From Kribbella sp. ALI-6-A (GTDB lineage Bacteria > Actinomycetota > Actinomycetes > Propionibacteriales > Kribbellaceae), in assembly GCF_001984195.1 (NCBI RefSeq), contig NZ_MTQN01000010.1:558001-622000 (forward strand): DNA of 64,000 bases, in the 5' to 3' direction. Position 1 is the first letter of the stretch; each line of letters begins with the position of its first letter. The position numbers and the translations under genes were made by a program. Shown here piece after piece: positions 16,026-24,384 of this stretch. Below the pieces are notes generated by a model, which did no database searches, was not told where the DNA came from, and worked only from the letters and a program-made list of their open reading frames with translations.

Positions 16026-16706
16026 TCACGTCGAGGCGGTGTTGCTCTGGCGGCGAACGATTTCTGTGATCCACGCGGGCGCGTACGGCGACGTGCAGCC
16101 TGGGGGAGTCGGGTAGTCCTTGAGGACCTCGAGGCGTTCGCCGATGGCGAGGGCTCGGGCTCGGTGGTCGGGGTGGTCGATGCCGATCTGGGCGAGGGTG
16201 TGGTTCATCGCCCATTGCAGGCGGTCGGGGGCGGTCTTCATCTCCGCCTCGATGACGTCGAGGAGGCCGGGGAGGTCGAGGCCGTCGGGGTTCTTGGTGA
16301 CGCGTTCGGTGGTGAGGGCCCAGCCGGCGCTGGCGACGACGGGGTCGGGGTCGGCGAGCCAGGTCACGCGGAGGTCTTCGGCGTACGGGGTCTTCTTGAC
16401 GACGTAGTTCACGAGCCAGTCGTGGACTTTGGGGACGCGCGCCTCGCGGAGCATGGTGTCGAGTTCGTCGAGCTTGAAGTTCTTCGGGCGGCAGACGAGG
16501 AGTGCGAGGAGGCGCGCGGCGGTGTCGCCGGTTTTCCAGAGGTCGCGCGAGAGGTCGTGCTGGGTCTTCAGGCGCTTGGCGATCGCGCGCAGCTTGCTGA
16601 GGTTCACGCCGTGGTCGTCGCCGTGGCGCTCGTTCACCGCACGCGCTTTCGGGTCTTCGAGCGCGGCGAGTTCGGCCATCAGCTCGGCCACCGTCGTCTC
16701 TGCCAC
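16026..16706 (-). CDS. DNA alkylation repair protein (HEAT-like)
   Basis: The 226-residue protein matches the DNA alkylation repair (AlkD-like) family of HEAT-repeat proteins: VNLSKLRAIAKRLKTQHDLS near the N-terminus, LVNYVVKKTPYAEDL in the middle and LQWAMNHTLAQIGIDHPDHR near the end. AlkD-type enzymes remove N3- and N7-alkylpurines without base flipping. Many relatives are uncharacterised, so glycosylase activity is a family-level inference. It ends 17 bases after the vapBC operator. Confidence 0.85.
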   Translation of the reverse strand: MAETTVAELMAELAALEDPKARAVNERHGDDHGVNLSKLRAIAKRLKTQHDLSRDLWKTGDTAARLLALLVCRPKNFKLDELDTMLREARVPKVHDWLVNYVVKKTPYAEDLRVTWLADPDPVVASAGWALTTERVTKNPDGLDLPGLLDVIEAEMKTAPDRLQWAMNHTLAQIGIDHPDHRARALAIGERLEVLKDYPTPPGCTSPYAPAWITEIVRRQSNTAST

Positions 16707-16753
16707 CGCAGCCTCCTTTCTCGGGTACGACGGTCAGCCTACGAGTTGCGCGG

Positions 16754-17245
16754 TCAGTCCAGGTCAAACGTGTCATCGTCGATCAGGCCGGCGATGAAAC
16801 TGGGGAAGTCAGCGGCGAGCGGGGTGATCTGGTAGTCCCGCTCCTGGTCGACGTGAACAACCGATGGTTCGTCGCCGTGGCGGTAGTCGAGGGCGATCAG
16901 GTCGTGGCCGGCTGAGGGGCAGTCGGCGAAGTACAGGCCGATGTCCGGGTAGCCCCACACGGTGATCCAGAAGGTGTTGCCGGCCGGGCCGCAGAGGCTG
17001 AACGGGGCCGTCCGGCCGATGGCGGCGATCGAGGTGATGCCGACATGGTCCTCGGCCCAGGTGGTGGGAGTCGGGGCCGGGTGGGCGTTGCGGGCGACGT
17101 GGCCGCCGTTGTGCAGACGGGACAAGGCGATGTACGCCGGGGGAAGGCGGAGGCCGAGCTCGGCCTCGATCGAGGCGATCAACGCATCGGTGGGTGGGGG
17201 CTCGAAGGCGGGAGCGTCGGTGAACGGGGACGGAAGCCTCGGCAT
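16754..17245 (-). CDS. SMI1/KNR4 family protein
   Basis: The 163-residue protein has SMI1/KNR4 features: IASIEAELGLRLPPAYIALS near the N-terminus, LHNGGH, and VVHVDQERDYQITPLAADFP with a C-terminal aromatic/acidic helix (FPSFIAGLIDDD). In bacteria the fold is common as an immunity protein against secreted toxins. No toxin gene is adjacent, so it may be an orphan immunity protein or have a housekeeping role. Confidence 0.8.
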   Translation of the reverse strand: MPRLPSPFTDAPAFEPPPTDALIASIEAELGLRLPPAYIALSRLHNGGHVARNAHPAPTPTTWAEDHVGITSIAAIGRTAPFSLCGPAGNTFWITVWGYPDIGLYFADCPSAGHDLIALDYRHGDEPSVVHVDQERDYQITPLAADFPSFIAGLIDDDTFDLD

Positions 17246-17342
17246 GCGGCGAGGGTAGCGGTCAAGCGGTCGCTCGATTGGGGTGGGGATTGATTGCCGG
17301 GGGGTGGGTGTTGGGCCCCGCTGATATTGGTTGGCGCGGGGA

Positions 17343-17380
17343 CCGTCACACTTGGTTAGCTAGAGGCGTACGCCTGACGG
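17343..17380 (+). promoter_or_regulatory. Nested inverted repeats in the DUF5302 leader
   Basis: CCGTCA (17343-17348) and TGACGG (17375-17380) form inverted arms that enclose a perfect palindrome AGGCGTACGCCT (17364-17375). The site lies 17 bases before the start codon and just before an AAGGAGA ribosome-binding site. It could be an operator or a leader hairpin. Confidence 0.4.
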
Positions 17381-17397
17381 TTTGTTAAGGAGACGGT

Positions 17398-17577
17398 ATG
17401 AGCGACAAGCCCAGCAAGCCGGCGCAGGACGATCTGCAGAAGAAGTTCCGCGAGGCGCTCGCGAAGAAGAACGCCACCCACGAGTCGCACCCGGGCAGTG
17501 GCCCGCGGCACGAGGGTGTCGGCGAGGCGCACAACGACAAGCAGAAGCGCCAGTTCCGGCGCAAGTCCGGCAGCTGA
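17398..17577 (+). CDS. Small DUF5302 protein
   Basis: A 59-residue, highly charged protein starts at the ATG at 17398, with AAGGAGA 6 bases upstream. The sequence begins MSDKPSKPAQDDLQKKFREA and ends KRQFRRKSGS, with a central HES/HPGSGPRHEG stretch. This matches the actinobacterial DUF5302 family as I remember it. It is probably disordered and of unknown function. It is a stand-alone unit followed by a strong terminator. Confidence 0.8.
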   Translation: MSDKPSKPAQDDLQKKFREALAKKNATHESHPGSGPRHEGVGEAHNDKQKRQFRRKSGS

Positions 17578-17600
17578 TTCCGCCGCCCATCCATCCATCT

Positions 17601-17635
17601 GAGCCCCGGGTTGCCGCCCGGGGCTCGAGTTTTTT
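17601..17635 (+). terminator. Rho-independent terminator after DUF5302 gene
   Basis: GAGCCCCGGG (17601-17610) pairs with CCCGGGGCTC (17617-17626) around a 6-base loop and is followed by GAGTTTTTT. The stem and T-run make this the clearest intrinsic terminator in the window. Confidence 0.92.
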
Positions 17636-17972
17636 GGGGGCTGGGACTGCCGAGCATCGAGTCCCGGGCGCCGGTGTGCCGGACCTCCTCCACCGACCAA
17701 CCTGCTGAAACCACCCCGGCACGAGCACGTCGGAGCGTGGGTTGCATCGGCCGCGACACGTTGGTCGGTGGTGCACGTCGGCCGATGAGTAGAAGGCCAC
17801 GCGTCGACCTACGAACATGGAGATCGAGCGCCCGGGGGGCGCCGACCGCCGGCCGCCGGGACCGCCGAGGACGGGCTGCCGAGCGCTGAGCGACGACGGC
17901 CGATACCGCCGAGGACGAGCAGCCGATCACCGACCGCCCAGAACCTCGAGCGCGAAGCGCCAAGACAAGGCG
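17636..17972. other. Intergenic stretch without a supported gene
   Basis: No frame here shows both a ribosome-binding site and consistent third-position G/C. Short frames exist on both strands but look like chance. The stretch lies between two terminators facing each other, one from the DUF5302 gene and one from the microprotein unit. Confidence 0.5.
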
Positions 17973-18010
17973 GGAGCCGCGACCCCGCCGTCCAAGGGGG
18001 TCGCGGCTCC
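17973..18010 (-). terminator. Terminator of the microprotein unit
   Basis: GGAGCCGCGACCCC (17973-17986) and GGGGTCGCGGCTCC (17997-18010) form a perfect 14-bp stem with a 10-base loop. On the minus strand it follows the small frame at 18059-18142 by about 48 bases. There is no clear T-run after it. Confidence 0.65.
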
Positions 18011-18058
18011 GCGGATCCAGGGGACGACTGATGCCCCCATCGTCGTACCCCGGATCGG

Positions 18059-18142
18059 TTAGGGAGCCCGGCGGACCAGCGGCCGGGGGTGGGCGAGGTT
18101 GGCCTCGATCTCGCCGGACGGGGAGCAGAAGTACGCAGTCAC
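18059..18142 (-). CDS. Candidate 27-residue microprotein
   Basis: GTG at 18142 is preceded by AGGAGA at a good distance and opens a 27-codon frame (VTAYFCSPSGEIEANLAHPR, then PLVRRAP) ending in TAA. About nine in ten codons end in G or C, which is coding-like. A promoter-like pair lies at 18272-18298 and a 14-bp hairpin follows. It is downstream of and on the same strand as the fusion gene at 18349. It holds one Cys and no signal peptide. It could be a regulatory microprotein, a leader peptide or a modified-peptide precursor; none is established. Confidence 0.5.
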   Translation of the reverse strand: MTAYFCSPSGEIEANLAHPRPLVRRAP

Positions 18143-18271
18143 GAGTTCTCCTGGGGAACCACCTGCGCCCGAGGTGGTCCGACGTGGGCGGGTCGGCGGG
18201 GCGCTCTTCCATTGACGCCGACTTTTTTCACGTCGTAAACCGTTGTGGTCGAGCTGTGATGAGACCTGGAA

Positions 18272-18298
18272 ATTATGACAATCGGGATTGACTGTCAC
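18272..18298 (-). promoter_or_regulatory. Promoter-like site with internal palindrome
   Basis: Read on the minus strand, GTGACA (plus 18293-18298) and CATAAT (18272-18277) match the -35 and -10 consensus at five of six bases each, with a short 15-base spacer. The spacer contains the palindrome CAATCGGGATTG (18279-18290), which may be an operator. The local sequence is clearly richer in A/T than its surroundings. It would drive a transcript through the 27-codon frame, with about 120 bases of structured leader. Confidence 0.45.
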
Positions 18299-18348
18299 TT
18301 TTGACGGCTCTTGGATCACATTCTGAAAGAAGCTCAGTTTCCGAGAAG

Positions 18349-20403
18349 TCACAGTAGGTCGGCGAGGAAATGGCCGGCCCTCACAGCGCCGTCGGTCGGG
18401 ACCGGGAGGTAGTCGACCGGATCGGTGAGCGCCTTCGCGACGGCTTCGGCGAGGCGGTCGGGGTCGGCTGCCTCGGAGTAGTCGAGGCGGTGGCCGGCGC
18501 GGTGGCGGTCGAGGCGGGCGGTGACGTGGAAGTTCTGCTCGAAGTGGTGCTGGAGTGGGATGTAGACGAACGGGACGCGCTGGGCGGTCAGTTCCATACA
18601 GGTGGTCAGGCCGCCCTGGGTGATCGCGACGTCGGCCTTGCCGAGTTCGAGGTGGAGGTCGGGGAGGTAGCCGTGCAGCCGTACGCCGGGCGGGTGCGGT
18701 AGCGACGACGGGTCGATGCGCGGGCCGGTGACGACGTCGAACTCGATGCCTGGGATCAGGCGCCGGATCGCCGGTACGGCGTCGAGGACCCGGTGCAACA
18801 AGCTGACGCCGACGCCCGAACCGCCGACCGTCACCAGGCAGCGCGGTGGTGACGCAGCCGACCGCGAGCCGATCGGCGCGAACCCCGTGATGTACCCCGT
18901 GAACATATAGTTCTGCCGAGTCCACTCGCGAATCCCCGGCAGCCCCGGCCCGAAAGACTCCTCGACCACATCCTCGGGATCACCCACGAACAACGAGCAA
19001 TCCCGCAACCGCCGATAACGCGACCGTTGCGTCAGCATCTCCGCGTTGTAGTCCGCCGTCAGTGCAGCCTCATCAGGCCCGCCGTCCGGCATCGGCAACC
19101 AGCCGACGAAGTCGGTCAGCCAGGCGTAAGCAAAGCGTTTCAGCTCAGGGTTCTCGTGCAGGAAGTAGTCGACCTCCCACGCCTCGTCGCCGATCACCAG
19201 GTCGTAGTGCCGGTCCTCGACCACGTCGCTGAAGGTGAGGAAGTTCGCGACCAGGATCTCGTCCATCCGCCGGAGCGCCTGAAAGGCGTGCAAGTCGTGC
19301 TCGCCCGCCTCGTGTTCCACATGCGCCGACTCACTGAGCAACCAGTCCGACGCCGGGTGCACGGCCTCACCCGCGTCCGCCAGCACGCGCGTCACAGGAT
19401 GCTGCGCGAGCCACTCGATCTCCACCTCCGGATATAGCGAGCGCAACTCCCGCGCGATCGCGAGATCTCGCCGAGCATGGCCGAGCCCGATCGGCGACGA
19501 GAGATAGAGCACCCGCCGAGTCCGACGAGCGGCCCGCACCCACGTACGACGTACCGGTTGCGGCATCACCTGCGAGGCGAACTGACGCAGCAGGTGATTG
19601 ACGACCACCGGATCGCGCGCCTGCGGCGCGTGCCCGCCGCCCACGACCGTGACAAGCGATCCACCTGTCAGCTCAGCAAGCCGGGCCCCCTCCGCCGGCG
19701 GGCGGATCTGATCGTCCGATCCGTGCACGACCAGCACCGGACACGACACCTCGGCGAAGCGTGCCGGGTCCAGGTGCTGCGAGCGCGCGGCCTCGGTGTC
19801 GGCCAGCAGCGACGGGCTGATCTCGTGCCCCCACCCGATCGCGTCCTCGACCTGCTTGCTGGAGTGCGGTTCCGGGAACATCCGCCCGAAAAAGAACGCC
19901 AGGAAGTCGTCGTACCCGCCCTCGAGCCAGTAGTACCTGTTGTACTTCGCCCATCCCTCGCTCGTCGCATGCCGCTCGTCCCAGGTCCACCGGGTGCGTT
20001 CCTCGAGCATCGGCGTCAGCCTGGTCGCCGAGCCGATACAGACCACGCCCAGCACCCGCGACGGCTGCCGCAGCGCGACCTCCAGCGCCCACGGACAGCC
20101 GCGGGAGAACCCGACCAGCACGCAGTACGGCGTACTGGTCGCGTCCAGCACCGCGATCGTGTCGGCGACGTACTCCGCGTCCGTGTACGCCGCCGCGCCG
20201 GCCGGGCGGTCCGACGTGCCCGAGCCGCGGCCGTCGAAGCTGATCACCCGGAAATGCCTGGCCAGATAGGGGATCTGGGCCTTCCAGACCCGCGAGGGCA
20301 CGATCGACCAGGTCGGCAGCAGGACCAGCGTCGGGCCCTCGCCGTCCACGCGGTAGTGGATCGTCACGCCGTTGCGGGTGACCGTGCCCTCCATGCTGAT
20401 CAC
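18349..20403 (-). CDS. Alpha/beta-hydrolase fused to glycosyltransferase
   Basis: The 684-residue protein joins two enzymes. Residues 1 to about 280 are an alpha/beta hydrolase: oxyanion region LLPTWS, nucleophile Ser100 in GFSRG, acid Asp230 or Asp231 in HGSDDQ and His258 in GGGHAP. Residues from about 297 are a GT-B glycosyltransferase of the UDPGT/MurG type, with a glycine-rich start (LYLSSPIGLGHARRDL) and donor-binding end (AITQGGLTTCMELTAQRVPF, then PLQHHFEQNF). The gene follows the methyltransferase by four bases. It may tailor a secondary metabolite; the substrate is unknown. Confidence 0.85.
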   Translation of the reverse strand: MISMEGTVTRNGVTIHYRVDGEGPTLVLLPTWSIVPSRVWKAQIPYLARHFRVISFDGRGSGTSDRPAGAAAYTDAEYVADTIAVLDATSTPYCVLVGFSRGCPWALEVALRQPSRVLGVVCIGSATRLTPMLEERTRWTWDERHATSEGWAKYNRYYWLEGGYDDFLAFFFGRMFPEPHSSKQVEDAIGWGHEISPSLLADTEAARSQHLDPARFAEVSCPVLVVHGSDDQIRPPAEGARLAELTGGSLVTVVGGGHAPQARDPVVVNHLLRQFASQVMPQPVRRTWVRAARRTRRVLYLSSPIGLGHARRDLAIARELRSLYPEVEIEWLAQHPVTRVLADAGEAVHPASDWLLSESAHVEHEAGEHDLHAFQALRRMDEILVANFLTFSDVVEDRHYDLVIGDEAWEVDYFLHENPELKRFAYAWLTDFVGWLPMPDGGPDEAALTADYNAEMLTQRSRYRRLRDCSLFVGDPEDVVEESFGPGLPGIREWTRQNYMFTGYITGFAPIGSRSAASPPRCLVTVGGSGVGVSLLHRVLDAVPAIRRLIPGIEFDVVTGPRIDPSSLPHPPGVRLHGYLPDLHLELGKADVAITQGGLTTCMELTAQRVPFVYIPLQHHFEQNFHVTARLDRHRAGHRLDYSEAADPDRLAEAVAKALTDPVDYLPVPTDGAVRAGHFLADLL

Positions 20404-20407
20404 TGTC

Positions 20408-21481
20408 TCAGGGGCGAACTTCGTAGACCAGGTTGAACGGCGTCTGCGCCGCGACCCGGAACCGGGTGAAACCGGCCGCGGTCGTCACGTCCCGGATCCG
20501 CGCCGGACCGGCCTGGGTGCCGAGCCCGAGCCCGACCTCCTGCGACAGCGACGCCGGCGTGCACAGCAGCGTGGAGAAGCCGTAGTACGCGCGCCCGACC
20601 GGGTTCAGGTTGTCCTCGACGTGGTCGCCGGCCATCGGCTCGACCACCATCCAGGTGCCGTCGGGGGCGAGCGACTCGCGCACCCGGCGGGCGGCGCCGA
20701 CCGGGTCGCCCATGTCGTGCAGGGCGTCGAAGGTCGTCACCAGGTCGTAGTTCTCACCGCCGTACGACGTGGCGCCGGCCACCTCGAACTCGGCCTCGAC
20801 GCCCGCGTCGGCGGCCCGCTGCCGGGCAGTCGCGATCGACTCGGGATGGTAGTCGGAGCCGCGGAAGGTGGACCGCGGGAACGCCTGGGCCATCAGGATC
20901 GTGGAGGCGCCGTGGCCGCAGCCGATGTCGGCGACCTTCGCTCCACGCTGCAGCTTGGCCACGACGCCGTCGAGCGCGGGCAGCCAGCTGTCGACGAGGT
21001 TCGCGTGGTAGCTGGGGCGGAAGAAGCGCTCGCAGCCGAGGTGGACGTCCGCGTCGTGCTCGTGCCAGCCGATGCCGGCGCCGCTGCGGGCCGCGTCGAC
21101 CATCCGGTCGGTGTCCTGGACGGTGCCGAGCGCGATCTGGAAGAAGCCGGGCAGGAACGCCGGGCTGTTCTCGTCGGTGAGCGCGACGGTCTGCTCGGGC
21201 GGCAGCGTGTACCGCCCGGTAGCCGGGTCGTAGGTGACGAAACCGCCGGCTGCTTGGGCGTTGAGCCACTCGCGGACGTAGCGCTCGTGGGTGCCGGTGC
21301 GGTCGGCCAGCTCGGCCGGGGTGAGCCCGCCGGCGCCGGCCAGCGTGCGGTAGTAGCCGAGCTTGTCGCCCATCACGACGAGCGCCGCGTTGAGTGTCGC
21401 GCCGACCTCGCCGACGGCCTGGAACACGAACTGCATGAGCTTGTCGCCGTCGACGGTGACGGGCTGGTCGATGGTGGTCAT
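20408..21481 (-). CDS. SAM-dependent methyltransferase with winged-helix N-domain
   Basis: The 357-residue protein has an N-terminal helical/winged-helix dimerisation part (LTPAELADRTGTHERYVREW, about residues 53-72) and a class I methyltransferase domain with motif I VADIGCGHGAST at about 183-194. This layout is that of O-methyltransferase-like proteins with a regulator-type N-domain. It leads a two-gene operon with the hydrolase-glycosyltransferase fusion. It is divergent from the LAL regulator, 100 bases away, which may control it. Confidence 0.88.
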   Translation of the reverse strand: MTTIDQPVTVDGDKLMQFVFQAVGEVGATLNAALVVMGDKLGYYRTLAGAGGLTPAELADRTGTHERYVREWLNAQAAGGFVTYDPATGRYTLPPEQTVALTDENSPAFLPGFFQIALGTVQDTDRMVDAARSGAGIGWHEHDADVHLGCERFFRPSYHANLVDSWLPALDGVVAKLQRGAKVADIGCGHGASTILMAQAFPRSTFRGSDYHPESIATARQRAADAGVEAEFEVAGATSYGGENYDLVTTFDALHDMGDPVGAARRVRESLAPDGTWMVVEPMAGDHVEDNLNPVGRAYYGFSTLLCTPASLSQEVGLGLGTQAGPARIRDVTTAAGFTRFRVAAQTPFNLVYEVRP

Positions 21482-21583
21482 GGTTTCCCCTCCCTGGGAT
21501 TGCTGTCCTCGCTGACGCTAGGAGCGGGCGATCGGGCATCGCATCAGGTGGGCCCCCTGGTCCCGGGGTTCTAGACTCCGAAG

Positions 21584-24274
21584 ATGCTGATCGGGCGGGA
21601 GGCCGAGCGGCGGGCGATCGGGCAGTTGGTCGCGGGGGCGCGGGTGGGCACCAGTGGAGTGCTGCTGATCACCGGGGAGCCGGGGATCGGCAAGACCGCC
21701 CTCCTGGACCAGGCCGCGGCCGAGTCCGCCGGCCTCCGCCTGCTTCGGGCGAGCGGAACCGAGACCGAACACGAGGTTCCGTTCGGTGGTTTGCTGCAGT
21801 TGCTCCGTCCGGCGCTGGGTGAGCTGGACCGGATCCCTTCACCACAACGGGATGCGCTGGCCGCGGCATTGGCCCTCACCACCACCACTGATCCCGCCGG
21901 ACGGTTCGCCGTCGGCGCGGCGACGCTCAGCCTGTTGTGCCGGTACGCCGAACAAGCACCCGTGGCGGTCCTGGTCGACGACGCGCAGTGGATCGACCGG
22001 CCGTCGGCGGAGGCGTTGGTGTTCGCGGCCCGGCGGTTGGTGGCGGATCCGATCGTGCTGCTGGTGGCGGCGCGCGCCGGGGAGTCGCATCCGTTGGCCG
22101 AGGCGGACCTGCCGCTGCTGCGGCTCGACGGACTCGGGCTCGACGACGCGCGCGAGCTGGTCGGCCGGCGTGCGACGGATGTGGCGCAGGTGCATCGGAT
22201 GGTGGCCGGGAACCCACTGGCTCTGCTGGAACTGACCCGCGATCCGAACAGGCTGCAGCGCGTCCCGCCCGGCGCCCCGATTCCCGTGCCGCGCCTGCTG
22301 GCCGAGGCCTTCGCCGCGCAGGCGCACCGCTTGAGCGAGTCGGCCCGCATCGCCTTGCTGGTGGCGGCTTCCGACGACGGCGAGCTCGGTGTGGTCGCCC
22401 GCGTGTGCGAGCAGTTCGGCGTGGACGTCAACGCGTTGGGTGAGGCGGAGGAGGCCGGGCTCGTCCGGATCGTCGACGGGCGGGTGGAGTTCCGGCATCC
22501 GTTGGTTCGCTCGTCCGTGTACGCCGACGCGGCACCGGCCGTACGCCGTACTGTCCACCAGGCGATCGCCGGTGTGCTGGCCGACCACGACCGGCGGATC
22601 TGGCATCTGTCCGAAGCCGTGCTCGGGTCGGACGGCGATGTCGCGGCAGGACTGGAGGCTGTCGCCGGGCACGCGGTCGAGCGGGGTGCGCACGCGGTCG
22701 CGGCGACGGCGTTGGAGCGAGCGGCACGGCTGACCGACGATACGTCCGAGCAAGGTCGCCGATTGGTCGCGGCGGGGGAGGCGGCCTGGTTCGCCGGCTT
22801 GCCCGACCGGGCAGAGGAACTGCTCGTGGACGCGCTGCGCCGGGACCTGTCGCCCGCGGTCGGCCTGCGCGCCCAGGAGCTGCGCGGGGACATCGCCGTC
22901 AGGTGCGGCTCACCCGGTCAGGCGCGCGACATCCTCCTGGCGGCAGCCGCGAGCGCCGATGACCTGCCGACCCGGATCAGGCTGCTGAGCGACGTTGTGA
23001 ACGCCTGCTTCCACGTCGGCGACACTGCCACGGCCGTGCAGGTCGCCGAGGATCTCGACGCGATACTGCCGGACGTCGACGTGCCGGAGAGCCGCTTGCT
23101 CGGCCTGCTCGCGAGTGGGGTCGCCCGCGTGCTGGCGGGCCGTGGTGGCAGCGACCAGATCCGTACGGCGGTCGCGTTGTCCCGGGCCGCTGGTGCTCTG
23201 AAGCTCGAACGACGCCACCAGGTGTGGGTGGTGGTGGCGCCGCTGTTCCTGCGCGAACGCGACGCCGGCCGCGAGGTGATCGAGCAGGTCCTGCGCGACA
23301 GCCGGGACGGCGTCGCGCTCGGGTTGCTGCCGGCAGTCCTGTTCCACCTGGCCCGCGACCAGGCGACCACCGATCGCTGGGCCGACGCGGCCACGTCGTA
23401 CGACGAGGGCATCCGGTTGTCCCGGGAGACCGGTCAGACCACCGAGCTGGCGATCAATCTCGCCGGCCAGGCCTGGTTGTCCGCGCGCCGGGGCCGGGTC
23501 GCCGATTGCCACGCCCAGGCCGCCGAGGCGATCACGATCTGCACCGAGCGGGAGATTCGGCTCGGGCTGGCCTGGTCGTCGTTCGCGCTGGGCGATCTGG
23601 CGCTGGGGTGTGGTGATCCGGCCGCGGCGGTTGCGCCGTACGAGCGGTTGGTCGAGTTGCTGACGAGCGGCGGCACGCTCGATCCGGATCTGTCGCCCGC
23701 GCCGGAGCTCGTCGAGGTCTACCTCCGTCTCGGCCGGACGGATGACGCCGTCAGCACGGCCGACATCTTCGCCGGCCAGGCGGCCAGCAAGGGTCTGCCC
23801 TGGTCGCTTGCGCGGGCGGCGCGGGTGCGCGGGCTGGTCGACGCCGACGAGGATGCCTTCACCGAGGCGCTGCGGTTGCACGAGCGGACGCCCGACCTGT
23901 TCGAAACCGCCCGGACGCAACTGGTCTACGGCTCCTGGCTTCGGCGGGTACGGCGACGCGTCGACGCGCGGGTCCAGCTGCGCAAGGCCGTGGAGGTGTT
24001 CGACCATCTCGGCGCTCCCACCTGGGCCGACCAGGCTGCCGCGGAACTGAACGCCACCGGCGAAACCGCCCGTCGCCGCGAACCCAGTAGCGCCGACGAC
24101 CTCACGCCGCAGGAACGCCAAGTCGCGCAGCTGCTGGCCGCCGGTCACAGCACTCGCGAAGCCGCCGCCAAACTTTTCCTCAGCCCGAAGACGGTCGAGT
24201 ACCACCTCCGCAAGGTCTACACGAAGCTCGGCGTCCACAGCCGCGCCGAGCTCGCTGACCAGCTCACGGAGTGA
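21584..24274 (+). CDS. LAL-type LuxR regulator with AAA ATPase
   Basis: The 896-residue protein has an N-terminal ATPase (Walker A GEPGIGKT, residues 31-38; Walker B VAVLVDDAQWID), a long helical TPR-like middle and a C-terminal LuxR HTH (LTPQERQVAQLLAAGHSTRE, then FLSPKTVEYHLRKVYTKLGV). LAL proteins are large ATP-binding activators, often controlling secondary metabolism or sugar use. It sits between the methyltransferase/fusion operon on one side and a P450 on the other, so it is a likely local regulator. Confidence 0.93.
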   Translation: MLIGREAERRAIGQLVAGARVGTSGVLLITGEPGIGKTALLDQAAAESAGLRLLRASGTETEHEVPFGGLLQLLRPALGELDRIPSPQRDALAAALALTTTTDPAGRFAVGAATLSLLCRYAEQAPVAVLVDDAQWIDRPSAEALVFAARRLVADPIVLLVAARAGESHPLAEADLPLLRLDGLGLDDARELVGRRATDVAQVHRMVAGNPLALLELTRDPNRLQRVPPGAPIPVPRLLAEAFAAQAHRLSESARIALLVAASDDGELGVVARVCEQFGVDVNALGEAEEAGLVRIVDGRVEFRHPLVRSSVYADAAPAVRRTVHQAIAGVLADHDRRIWHLSEAVLGSDGDVAAGLEAVAGHAVERGAHAVAATALERAARLTDDTSEQGRRLVAAGEAAWFAGLPDRAEELLVDALRRDLSPAVGLRAQELRGDIAVRCGSPGQARDILLAAAASADDLPTRIRLLSDVVNACFHVGDTATAVQVAEDLDAILPDVDVPESRLLGLLASGVARVLAGRGGSDQIRTAVALSRAAGALKLERRHQVWVVVAPLFLRERDAGREVIEQVLRDSRDGVALGLLPAVLFHLARDQATTDRWADAATSYDEGIRLSRETGQTTELAINLAGQAWLSARRGRVADCHAQAAEAITICTEREIRLGLAWSSFALGDLALGCGDPAAAVAPYERLVELLTSGGTLDPDLSPAPELVEVYLRLGRTDDAVSTADIFAGQAASKGLPWSLARAARVRGLVDADEDAFTEALRLHERTPDLFETARTQLVYGSWLRRVRRRVDARVQLRKAVEVFDHLGAPTWADQAAAELNATGETARRREPSSADDLTPQERQVAQLLAAGHSTREAAAKLFLSPKTVEYHLRKVYTKLGVHSRAELADQLTE

Positions 24275-24384
24275 GCAGCTCCAGCCGATCGACCGTCGGC
24301 TGCCACGCCGGCAAGTGGTTGGCGGCCTTCCAGTCGAAGACCAGTCGCCGGAGCGGTCGACCCCGCGGAACGTACGGTGGTGAG

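Noticed and set aside
24271-24384. Longer P450 start overlapping the LAL stop (GTGA)
   Set aside because: The extra 38 residues lack P450 character and family length supports GTG 24385, though coupling cannot be excluded.
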